Assembly (NCBI RefSeq): GCF_000178975.2
Contig: NC_015064.1
Location: forward strand, 868,001 to 932,000
Direction of reading: 5' to 3'
Origin: Granulicella tundricola MP5ACTX9
GTDB taxonomy: Bacteria; Acidobacteriota; Terriglobia; Terriglobales; Acidobacteriaceae
Length of the DNA: 64,000 nt
The position numbers were made by a program, and so were the translations under genes. The notes below the pieces were generated by a model. The model did not search any database. It was not told the origin of the DNA and worked only from the letters and a program-made list of their open reading frames with translations. Shown one piece after another: positions 7,192 through 14,754 of this stretch. Positions within the stretch are counted from its first letter, which is position 1. The number at the start of each line of letters is the position of its first letter.

Positions 7192-7656
7192 ATGCGTCCC
7201 AAGAAAGTCATCCTCTGCGTCGATAGCAACGAACAAACCCTCTCAGTCCGTACCTTCCTGCTGGAGACGCGCGGCTATCGCGTGATCTCAAGCCAGACAG
7301 CGCAGGGTGCGCTTGAGATCCTGGAACAGACCGAACAGGGGACGATGGACCTGCTGATCGCAGACCTGCTGTTGCCGCAGATGGACGGCAACGAGCTGGT
7401 GCGGAGGGCGAAGCAGATGCATCCGATGCTGCCGGCGCTGATCGTCTCCGGGACGGTGACGAGCTTTGACCGTGCGCTGGCGGCGGATGCGTTTTTGCCC
7501 AAGGGTGCTTGCTCTGCGGTGGAACTGCTGGAAAAGATCCGGGTGCTGGTGGCGCGGAAGCGTGGACCGAAGAAGCATGTGGCTCGGCATGTACCGGAGA
7601 TGGTGGAGCAGGTCTCGCAGGATGCAGGGCTGCACCTTACGGCGAAGGCGTCGTAA
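7192..7656 (+). CDS. Single-domain response regulator (receiver only)
   Basis: 154 residues. One receiver domain: Asp11 in CVDSNE (the usual second acidic residue is Ser12), phospho-acceptor Asp58 in IADLLLPQMDG, Ser86 in LIVSGT and Lys104 in FLPKGA. About 30 basic residues follow with no output domain. No histidine kinase is nearby, so it is an orphan. The replaced acidic residue could weaken Mg2+ binding but does not by itself show loss of phosphorylation. Confidence 0.88.
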   Translation: MRPKKVILCVDSNEQTLSVRTFLLETRGYRVISSQTAQGALEILEQTEQGTMDLLIADLLLPQMDGNELVRRAKQMHPMLPALIVSGTVTSFDRALAADAFLPKGACSAVELLEKIRVLVARKRGPKKHVARHVPEMVEQVSQDAGLHLTAKAS

Positions 7657-7665
7657 GGGCAGGGA

Positions 7666-7685
7666 CTAGCGCCTAGCGCCTAGCG
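7666..7685. repeat. Short tandem repeat CTAGCGC
   Basis: CTAGCGC twice, then CTAGCG, in the 37-bp gap between two convergent genes. Probably slippage; no function inferred. Confidence 0.5.
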
Positions 7686-7693
7686 AACCAGCA

Positions 7694-10033
7694 CTAGGCT
7701 TCTACCAGGGCGTAGCGGCGTTGCCATTGTTGTTTGAGGCGGTCCCAGACCTCGGTGATCTGTTCCGGGGTCAGGGTGGGGTCGGGGGATTGGGCGAAGC
7801 GGGCGGCCTCTGATTTGGCTATTTCGAGGACTTCGCGGTCGCGTCCAAGATCGGCTACTCGGAACTCCGGCATGCCGGCCTGACGGGTGCCGAAGAACTC
7901 GCCGGGGCCGCGCTGGGCCAGGTCGAGCTCTGCCAGTTCAAAACCGTTCTGGGTGTGAACCATTGCGTCTAATCGAAGCTCCGCCGATTCGCTGACCTTG
8001 TCTCCGGTCATGAGGATGCAGTAGCTTTTGGCGGCTCCTCGTCCGACGCGTCCGCGAAGCTGGTGCATCTGGGCCAGGCCGAAGCGCTCGGCATGATCGA
8101 TCACCATGACGGAGGCGTTGGGGACGTCGACGCCAACCTCAATGACAGTGGTGGCGATGAGGACATCCGTCTCACCGCGCTGGAAGCGGCGCATGGCGAC
8201 CTCTTTGTCATCTGCGCTCATGCGGCCGTGGAGCAGGCCTACGCGCAGGCCTTGCAGCGGCCCGGCGCGGAGTTCGTCAAAGGACTGGGTGGCGGAGCGG
8301 AGTTTGGCCTTGGGGAAGAGGCTCTCTGTCTTCTTGCCGCGCTTGCCCTTTGTCGGCGTCGGTTCATCCTGGGCGGATGGTTCGGGGGCGAAGTCGAGTT
8401 CAGGCTGGTCGTCGTTTGCGCCTTCGATGATGGGATAGACGATATAGGCCTGATGGCCGAGGGCGACCTGCTTGCGGACGAACTCCCAGACCTTGGCGGA
8501 GCTGGCTTCCGACGTGCGGCGGGTGACGATGGGGGTGCGGCCGGGCGGTAGCTCGTCGATGACACTGACGTCCATGTCGCCGTAGATCGTCAGGGCCAGG
8601 GTGCGGGGGATGGGCGTGGCGGTCATGACGAGGACGTCAGGATCAGCCATGACACCTTCTGCGTTGGGCTTCTTCATCAGCTTGAAGCGCTGCTGAACGC
8701 CGAAGCGATGCTGCTCATCGACGATGACGAGGCCCAGGTTGGCGAAGTCGACCTTCTCTTCAATGAGGGCGTGTGTGCCGATGGCGAGGTGGGCTTCGCC
8801 GCGCATGATGCGGCCGCGGCTTTCGCGCTTGCGGTCGAGATCGAGCGAACCGGTGAGGAGCGTGACGCGGTAGGGCTTGCCGGTGAGGGGGGAGAGCTTG
8901 TCTGCGAGCAGCTTACGTGCGCTGAGGTAATGCTGGGTGGCAAGGATCTCGGTGGGTGCCATGAGGGCGGCCTGGAAGCCGTTTTCAATGGCGACGAGCG
9001 CGGCCTGCATGGCGACGATGGTCTTGCCGGAGCCGACGTCGCCCTGGAGGAGGCGGCGCATGGGCTGGTCCTTCTTCATGTCGCCGACGATCTCCGCGAG
9101 GACGCGTTTTTGCGCGGTCGTCGGGTGGAAGGGGAGGACCTGGCGGATGGCGGCGCGAACCTGGTCGGTGGTCTCGAAGCGGGTGCCGATGCGCTCGCGG
9201 AGCTTGCGGCGTTTGAGCTCGAGGCCGAGCTCAAGGTAGAAGAACTCCTCAAAGATGAGGCGCTTGTGGCCGGGGGTGCGGGCGGTCATGAGATCGGCGA
9301 CGGGGGTGCCGGCCTCCGGGAAGTGGATGCTCTTGAGGGCTTCGAGACGGTTGGGGAGGGCGAGCCGCTCGCGCAAGGGCGCGGGCAGGGTCTCTTCTAT
9401 TTCGGCACCGGATTCGATGAGCTCCTCAAAGACGCTCCACATGACGCGGCGAGTCCACTTTGAGGTGAGCTTGGCACCCCAGGGCGTGGTGCCGCCGAGG
9501 CTTTCGTAAACCGGGACGATGCGGCCCATCTCGAGTGCGGCGAACTCTGCGTCGGGGCCGGATGCGCCGGGGCCGGGGAGGATCTCGAACTGGGGCTGGA
9601 TGAGTTTGAAGCGGCCGCTGCCGCCGGAGCGCGAGGCCTCCAGCTTGCCGTAGACGGCGACCTGCTGACCGAGGCGGAAGCGCTCGCGGAGGTAGGTGCC
9701 GTTGAACCAGAGGCACTTGATGGTGGGCTGGGAGATGCGGCCGCCGAAGCCGAGGCCTTCCGCGCCCAGGGGGACAAGGCCCAAGGTGAGTTCGAAGATG
9801 GCGGGGCCGCGGGTGGTGAGGAGGGTGCTGCCGCGCACGTCGCCGAGGAGCGAGGCCATCTCGCCGGGCTTCATCTGGTCGAGAGGCTTGGGGTTGAGGC
9901 GGTCTTCGTAGCGGAAGGGCAGGTGGTAGAGGAGGTCCTCGACGGTCTCCACCCCGCGCCTGGCGAGATTTTCGGCGACGCGGTCTCCGACTCGCTTCAC
10001 GAACTGGATGGGAGTGGAGAGCTTCAGGGACAC
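7694..10033 (-). CDS. recG: ATP-dependent DNA helicase RecG
   Basis: 779 residues. The N-terminal wedge/OB region includes the RecG opening VKRVGDRVAENLARRG. The helicase core has GDVGSGKT (331-338), VIVDEQHRFG (Walker B DEQH 439-442), MTATPIPRTL (motif III) and QLRGRVGRG (motif VI), and the end has the RecG C-terminal layout. Residues about 538-590 are a charged, Pro/Lys-rich insert in the second RecA lobe, absent from short RecG proteins and probably a surface loop. Role: regression of stalled replication forks and branch migration. It is separated by 25 bases from the toxin-antitoxin pair on the same strand. Confidence 0.97.
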   Translation of the reverse strand: MSLKLSTPIQFVKRVGDRVAENLARRGVETVEDLLYHLPFRYEDRLNPKPLDQMKPGEMASLLGDVRGSTLLTTRGPAIFELTLGLVPLGAEGLGFGGRISQPTIKCLWFNGTYLRERFRLGQQVAVYGKLEASRSGGSGRFKLIQPQFEILPGPGASGPDAEFAALEMGRIVPVYESLGGTTPWGAKLTSKWTRRVMWSVFEELIESGAEIEETLPAPLRERLALPNRLEALKSIHFPEAGTPVADLMTARTPGHKRLIFEEFFYLELGLELKRRKLRERIGTRFETTDQVRAAIRQVLPFHPTTAQKRVLAEIVGDMKKDQPMRRLLQGDVGSGKTIVAMQAALVAIENGFQAALMAPTEILATQHYLSARKLLADKLSPLTGKPYRVTLLTGSLDLDRKRESRGRIMRGEAHLAIGTHALIEEKVDFANLGLVIVDEQHRFGVQQRFKLMKKPNAEGVMADPDVLVMTATPIPRTLALTIYGDMDVSVIDELPPGRTPIVTRRTSEASSAKVWEFVRKQVALGHQAYIVYPIIEGANDDQPELDFAPEPSAQDEPTPTKGKRGKKTESLFPKAKLRSATQSFDELRAGPLQGLRVGLLHGRMSADDKEVAMRRFQRGETDVLIATTVIEVGVDVPNASVMVIDHAERFGLAQMHQLRGRVGRGAAKSYCILMTGDKVSESAELRLDAMVHTQNGFELAELDLAQRGPGEFFGTRQAGMPEFRVADLGRDREVLEIAKSEAARFAQSPDPTLTPEQITEVWDRLKQQWQRRYALVEA

Positions 10034-10058
10034 AGGATTGATGCTATCAAGTGTCCGC

Positions 10059-10358
10059 TCAGGCAGCCTTCACCGGCGTGACGGCAAGGCGCAGGCCCAT
10101 GGTTTTCAGGATCGCTGTCAGGGTGCTGAGGGCTGGATTGCCATCGGCTGACAGGGTCCGGTAGAGCTGGGTGGCGTTCAAGCCGGATGATTCCGCGACG
10201 GCTTGCACGCCGCCAAAAGCCTTGGTCATCTGGCGGAGGGCGATGAGCAACTCTGCGGGTTCACCGTCTTCCAGGATGCTGTTGAGCAGATCAAGCGCAT
10301 AGGCCGGGTCCTCACGAAACACCTGGGCCATGGATTCATCGTGGCTGATTGTCGGCAT
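10059..10358 (-). CDS. Antitoxin, HI1420-type HTH (TIGR02684-like)
   Basis: 99 residues from ATG 10358. N-terminal arm followed by a HTH: LRQMTKAFGGVQAVAESSGLNATQLYRTLSADGNP is the region from about 41 to 75, typical of the addiction-module antidote family with NATQLYR. The end GLRLAVTPVKAA also fits. It overlaps the upstream toxin gene by 23 bases, the usual toxin-first order of HI1419/HI1420 pairs. It neutralises the toxin and is expected to repress the operon at the palindrome 10691-10704. Confidence 0.88.
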   Translation of the reverse strand: MPTISHDESMAQVFREDPAYALDLLNSILEDGEPAELLIALRQMTKAFGGVQAVAESSGLNATQLYRTLSADGNPALSTLTAILKTMGLRLAVTPVKAA

Positions 10359-10680
10359 GATTTCTTGTCTCCCTTTCTGTACGCCAGTATCCGCAGGCGC
10401 GATCGATATCTTTTGACTGGGATGATTTGTCACCGGCGCATAGCAACAGGACGATCTGTAAACCATCCATTGCGTAGTACACGCGATAACCCGGACCGAC
10501 ATCGACCCGTAACTCCCAAACTCCATCTCTACAGAACTTATGGTCCCCGAAGTTCCCGGCTTCCATGCGGTAGATACGACGATCGACAGCCTGTTTTGCC
10601 TTGGAGTCTCGAAGCGCACGGTGCCAGTCTTGGTAGAGATCGCGGCCTTCCGGTGTGAGGTAATGCTCAATCTCGTACAC
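10336..10680 (-). CDS. Toxin, HI1419-type RelE/ParE superfamily (TIGR02683-like)
   Basis: 114 residues from GTG 10680. It has the family pattern: RALRDSKAKQAVDRRIYRMEAGNFGDHK, split over residues about 22-49, then GVWELRVDVGPGYRVYY and LLLCAGDKSSQSKDI. GYRVYY and the GDKSSQ lysines are conserved in this group of putative addiction-module killers. The C-terminal 20 residues are longer than usual and encoded over the antitoxin start. Expected to be an RNase-like or ribosome-targeting toxin. Confidence 0.88.
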   Translation of the reverse strand: MYEIEHYLTPEGRDLYQDWHRALRDSKAKQAVDRRIYRMEAGNFGDHKFCRDGVWELRVDVGPGYRVYYAMDGLQIVLLLCAGDKSSQSKDIDRACGYWRTERETRNHADNQPR

Positions 10681-10690
10681 GGCTCTATGG

Positions 10691-10704
10691 TCGTTTATAA
10701 ACGA
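10691..10704. promoter_or_regulatory. Palindromic operator of the toxin-antitoxin operon
   Basis: Perfect 14-bp palindrome TCGTTTATAAACGA, 10 bases upstream of the toxin GTG. A consensus TTGACA on the minus strand lies at 10710-10715, just outside it, so a bound antitoxin would cover the core promoter. Confidence 0.55.
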
Positions 10705-10766
10705 ATCGCTGTCAAGAGGCGAGCCGCGGGCTTATTCGTTGTCCCTGCTAGACTTAAGCAGACCTC

Positions 10767-11675
10767 ATGGCCCCCATTGTTGAACTGGATAACATACGCA
10801 AGGCTTACGACACGAAGATTGCGGTCGAAGGGCTTTCTCTCACGATCGAGCCGGGCACGATGTTTGGGTTGCTGGGACCGAACGGGAGTGGGAAATCAAG
10901 CTCGATCCGGATGATGATTGGGATTACCCGGCCGGATTCGGGTACGGTGAGGCTATTCGGCAAGCCGTTTACGCGCGATGCGCTGAGCCGCATCGGATAT
11001 CTGCCGGAGGAGCGTGGGCTCTACAAGAAGATGCGGGTGCTGGACCAGCTTGTATTTTTAGGGCAGTTGCATGGGTTGAGCTCGGCGGTGGCCACCGCGC
11101 GGGCGAAGGTCTGGTGCGAGCGGATGCAGATCTCGGAGGCCATCGGCAAGAAGACCGAGGAGCTTTCGAAGGGCATGCAGCAGAAGATTCAGTTCATCGC
11201 TGCGCTGCTTCACGATCCGGACCTGATCATCATGGATGAGCCCTTCAGCGGGCTGGACCCGGTGAATGCGACGCTATTGATGGATACGCTGATCGATCTG
11301 CGCAAGCAGGGCAAGGCGATTCTGTTCAGCACCCATCGCATGGACCAGGTGGAGAAGCTGTGCGATTCGATTGCGATCATCTTCAAGGGCAGGCTGGTGC
11401 TTTCGGGGTCGATGCGCGAGATCAAGGCTGGCTATCCAGCCAATCGGCTGCTGGTGAACTACACGGGTGATGCGAGCTTTCTGGATCATCCGGCGGTGGA
11501 GCGGGCGAAGACGTATTCAGGCCGTGCGGAGCTGGTGCTCTCCGATCCGACCGCAGCGCAGTCGATTCTGGTTGAGGCGATCGCGTGCGGCACATCCATT
11601 ACGCGCTTTGAGGTGGTCGAGCCGACGCTGGAAGAGATCTTCATCGAGACGGTGGGGGAGAACGTCGATGCGTAG
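10767..11675 (+). CDS. ABC transporter ATP-binding protein (NatA-like)
   Basis: 302 residues. Walker A GPNGSGKS (37-44), signature LSKGM (133-137), Walker B LIIMDEP (153-159), D-loop SGLDP, and switch His in FSTHRM. The C-terminal 90 residues form the DUF4162-type tail common in exporter ATPases of the NatA/YhaQ group. It overlaps the permease gene by 8 bases, so the two form a translationally coupled exporter. Substrate unknown (Na+, drug or lipid are all known for the family). Confidence 0.92.
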   Translation: MAPIVELDNIRKAYDTKIAVEGLSLTIEPGTMFGLLGPNGSGKSSSIRMMIGITRPDSGTVRLFGKPFTRDALSRIGYLPEERGLYKKMRVLDQLVFLGQLHGLSSAVATARAKVWCERMQISEAIGKKTEELSKGMQQKIQFIAALLHDPDLIIMDEPFSGLDPVNATLLMDTLIDLRKQGKAILFSTHRMDQVEKLCDSIAIIFKGRLVLSGSMREIKAGYPANRLLVNYTGDASFLDHPAVERAKTYSGRAELVLSDPTAAQSILVEAIACGTSITRFEVVEPTLEEIFIETVGENVDA

Positions 11676-12909
11676 AAATCTGCGGAACGTTGGGCTGATC
11701 GCGCGGCGCGAGTACCTGGAGCGGATTCGCACGCGTGCGTTTCTGCTGGCGACAATCCTGATCCCACTGTTGATGGGCGGCTTCGTCTTCGGGTCCGGAT
11801 ATCTGTCGACGCGGACCAAGTCCTCGGCTCATGTGGCCATCGTCTCGAGCGATCCGGTCTTCTCCGCCGACCTGAAGCAGGAGCTTACCAACGGCAGCAA
11901 GAGCAGCATGACGGTGGATCTGCTGGAGCCGAATCCGGGTGTGCGCGAAGGGCTGAGCGGGCGGCTGAAGGCGAGGAACGATCTCGCTGGATACCTGTGG
12001 GTGAGCCCTCCGGCGGACGGCAGCGCACGCCCTAACTTTGTCTACGTTCCACGGTCTGCCGGCGACATTGCCACGCAGGAGACGTTGACCAACTCCATCA
12101 AGGATGTGTTGACGCGGGAGCGGCTGCACAAGCAGGGGATGGGGGCCGCCGAGATCGAGGATATGATGGCCCCTGTGGAGATGGATACCAGCTCCACCGG
12201 CAGCAGCAAGCTGGCGTTTGGCGCGGCTTATGTCTTCTTCTTCCTGATGTACATGGTGATCATGTTGTACGGGATGAACACGGCTCGCTCAATCATCGAA
12301 GAGAAGACCAGCCGGGTCTTTGAGGTGCTGCTTTCAACCATCACGCCGGACGAGATGCTGGCGGGTAAGATTCTGGGCGTGGGAGCCGTGGGGCTGACGC
12401 AGATCGGGGTGTGGATGCTGGCGGTGGGTGTGCTGGCGACGACCTTTGCGGGGATGCTGCCGGGCGGTGTGAGCGGGCACTCGGTTGTCAGTGCGAGCCA
12501 GATTGCGTTCTTTGTGGCTTATTTCATTTTTGGCTTTCTGCTGTACTCGTCGATCGCCGCGGCGCTTGGCGCGATGACGAACTCCGAGCAGGAGTTGCAG
12601 CAGCTCAACCTGTTCCTGGTAATGCCGCTGGCTTTCTGCATGCTGATGATCTTCGTGATCGTGCAGGCACCGAACTCGACGCTGGCGCGGATCGTTTCGT
12701 TGATTCCGTTCTGCAGCCCGCTGCTGATGAACTTCCGGCTCTCGCTGACGCATGTGAATCCGATTGAGGTGGTGCTGAGCTTCGTACTGATGGGCCTGAC
12801 GATCTGGGGCACGCTGTGGCTGGCCAGCCGGATCTATCGCGTGGGCATCCTGATGTACGGCAAGAAGCCGAACCTGCCGGAGATTCTGCGCTGGTTGAAG
12901 TACAGCTAA
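11668..12909 (+). CDS. ABC transporter permease (NatB/YhaP-like, ABC-2 type)
   Basis: 413 residues from ATG 11668. The layout is typical: one N-terminal membrane segment after RRNLRNVGLIARREYLERIRTR (in part), a large extracytoplasmic domain (residues about 45-185), then five or six membrane segments including NTARSIIEEKTSRVFEVLL, a conserved ABC-2 motif (split around residue 210). Partner of the ATPase immediately upstream. An LPLAT gene follows after 16 bases and may be co-transcribed. Confidence 0.9.
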   Translation: MRRNLRNVGLIARREYLERIRTRAFLLATILIPLLMGGFVFGSGYLSTRTKSSAHVAIVSSDPVFSADLKQELTNGSKSSMTVDLLEPNPGVREGLSGRLKARNDLAGYLWVSPPADGSARPNFVYVPRSAGDIATQETLTNSIKDVLTRERLHKQGMGAAEIEDMMAPVEMDTSSTGSSKLAFGAAYVFFFLMYMVIMLYGMNTARSIIEEKTSRVFEVLLSTITPDEMLAGKILGVGAVGLTQIGVWMLAVGVLATTFAGMLPGGVSGHSVVSASQIAFFVAYFIFGFLLYSSIAAALGAMTNSEQELQQLNLFLVMPLAFCMLMIFVIVQAPNSTLARIVSLIPFCSPLLMNFRLSLTHVNPIEVVLSFVLMGLTIWGTLWLASRIYRVGILMYGKKPNLPEILRWLKYS

Positions 12910-12925
12910 AAGGGAGACTGCAAAG

Positions 12926-13585
12926 GTGTCATACAGCCGTAGCCAACGTGTTGTGCTTGCCGTCGCACCGTTCGTGGCTGCGTGGGTGATTCGTGCGCTG
13001 GGCGCGACGCTGCGGTATGAGGACGTTGCCGCGCCTGGTGTGCCGCCGGGTGGAACGATTCCGGGAGCGAAGGTGTATGCGTTCTGGCATCGATCGTTGC
13101 TGGCGTGTGCGTACTACTTTCGAGGGCAGAAGATTGCCATCCTGATCTCGCGAAGCTTTGATGGCGAGATCATCGCCCGGACGGTGGAGCGGCTTGGTTT
13201 CATCGCGATTCGTGGGTCCTCGACGCGTGGTGGGTCGACGGCTTTGCGCCAGATGGTGGAGCACTTCAAGAACGGCCATCAATGCGCCATTACGGCGGAC
13301 GGACCGAAGGGGCCGCCGATGATTGCCAAGCCCGGCATTGTGCAGGTCGCGGAGTTGGTGGACGCTTCGTACATCGGTGCGTTTTATGCGCTGCCGAAGC
13401 GTGCGTGGGTGCTGAAGACGTGGGACTCGTTCGTGATTCCGAAGCCGTTTTCGCGGGTTGCGCTGACCTGGCCTCCGCTGGTGATGCGGAGTGGGGAAGA
13501 GACGCTCGAGGAGTTACAGGTGGGCGTTCAGGCTGCGATGGACGAGGCTGTGCGGCTGGCTGAGGCGTGGAAGGCCGCGGACTGA
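12926..13585 (+). CDS. Lysophospholipid acyltransferase family protein (DUF374)
   Basis: 219 residues with an N-terminal hydrophobic stretch (membrane association). DUF374 hallmarks: FWH near residue 53 instead of the HxxxxD spacing of PlsC, SRSFDGE near 75, GSSTRGG near 96 and ITADGPKGPP near 120. Family knowledge: these are acyltransferases in envelope lipid or lipid A-related metabolism. The acceptor is unknown. It is tightly packed behind the ABC exporter genes and 22 bases before queA. Confidence 0.85.
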   Translation: MSYSRSQRVVLAVAPFVAAWVIRALGATLRYEDVAAPGVPPGGTIPGAKVYAFWHRSLLACAYYFRGQKIAILISRSFDGEIIARTVERLGFIAIRGSSTRGGSTALRQMVEHFKNGHQCAITADGPKGPPMIAKPGIVQVAELVDASYIGAFYALPKRAWVLKTWDSFVIPKPFSRVALTWPPLVMRSGEETLEELQVGVQAAMDEAVRLAEAWKAAD

Positions 13586-13607
13586 TCGAGCCTAGTAAAC
13601 TTGCAAA

Positions 13608-14714
13608 GTGCTTGTCTCTGACTTCGATTACGAACTGCCTGAAGAGCTGATCGCCCAGACTCCGCCGGAGACGCGCGGCGCCAGCCGTATGCTGCGGATG
13701 GATCGTGCGTCAGGTGCGCTGGTCGATGATTCGTTTGCGAGTCTTCCGGAGTGTCTGAAGGCTGGCGATCTGCTGATTCTGAACGATACGCGGGTGATCC
13801 CGGCACGGCTGTTTGGTGTGCGTGCGGGATTGCATACACAGCACAATTCGCCTGCGCCTACGGGGCGGATTGAGGTGCTGCTGACCTCGCAGATCTCAGC
13901 AGATGACGAGGGGTCTACCTGGGAGACGTTGGTGCGGCCGGCGCGTAAGGTGCAGCCGGGGGAGACGCTCCATTTTTATGATGCGGAGCGGCCAAGTGCT
14001 CCGGCGTTGACAGCTGAGGTGCTGGCGGCGGGAGAGTTTGGCGAACGCACCTTGCGGCTCATACCCGCCGATCCGCAGGAGCCTCTGACGGCGATTCTGG
14101 AGCGGATTGGGCACCTCCCTTTGCCGCCTTACATTTATCGGCCCGATGAAGCGCCGAACACGACCGCCGACCGAGAACGCTACCAGACAGTGTTCGCGCA
14201 GCCTGCGGGCTCGGCTGCTGCGCCGACCGCGGGGCTGCACTTTACGCCGGAGATTCTGGCTGCGCTGAAGGCTCGTGGTGTCGAGGTGCAGACGTTGACG
14301 TTGCACGTTGGGCTGGGGACGTTCCAGCCGGTGCGTGCGGAGCGGACGGAGGATATACGGCTTCATGCCGAGCCTTATACGCTACCGGCGGCAACTGCTG
14401 AGGCGATCCAGCGGGCGCAGGCCGAAGGTCGGCGGATCGTCGCCGTGGGGACCACGGTGACGCGGACGCTGGAGCATTGTGCGGCGATTGGAAATCTTGC
14501 GCCGCACTCCGGGACGACGAGCCTGTTTCTCTCTCCGGGGCATGAGTTTCGGGTGGTTGGCGGGCTGCTGACGAACTTTCATCTGCCGCAATCGACGCTG
14601 GTGATGCTGGTGAGCGCGTTTGCGGGCAGGGAAGCCACCCTGGCCGCGTACGCGCATGCGGTGCGGGAGCGGTACCGGTTCTTCAGTTATGGAGATTGCA
14701 TGTTGATCGTGTAA
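13608..14714 (+). CDS. queA: S-adenosylmethionine:tRNA ribosyltransferase-isomerase
   Basis: 368 residues from GTG 13608. [16 protein letters not shown] at the N-terminus, [16 protein letters not shown] near 59-74, LPLPPYI near residue 170, [13 protein letters not shown] near 202 and [16 protein letters not shown] near 322 are QueA hallmarks. It makes epoxyqueuosine in tRNA from preQ1-tRNA and SAM. A loop near residues 75-85 is longer than in E. coli. No other queuosine gene is in the window. Confidence 0.96.
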   Translation: MLVSDFDYELPEELIAQTPPETRGASRMLRMDRASGALVDDSFASLPECLKAGDLLILNDTRVIPARLFGVRAGLHTQHNSPAPTGRIEVLLTSQISADDEGSTWETLVRPARKVQPGETLHFYDAERPSAPALTAEVLAAGEFGERTLRLIPADPQEPLTAILERIGHLPLPPYIYRPDEAPNTTADRERYQTVFAQPAGSAAAPTAGLHFTPEILAALKARGVEVQTLTLHVGLGTFQPVRAERTEDIRLHAEPYTLPAATAEAIQRAQAEGRRIVAVGTTVTRTLEHCAAIGNLAPHSGTTSLFLSPGHEFRVVGGLLTNFHLPQSTLVMLVSAFAGREATLAAYAHAVRERYRFFSYGDCMLIV

Positions 14715-14754
14715 CCGGGTGTGACCCCGGCCAAACGGGTAACATCAAACGATC

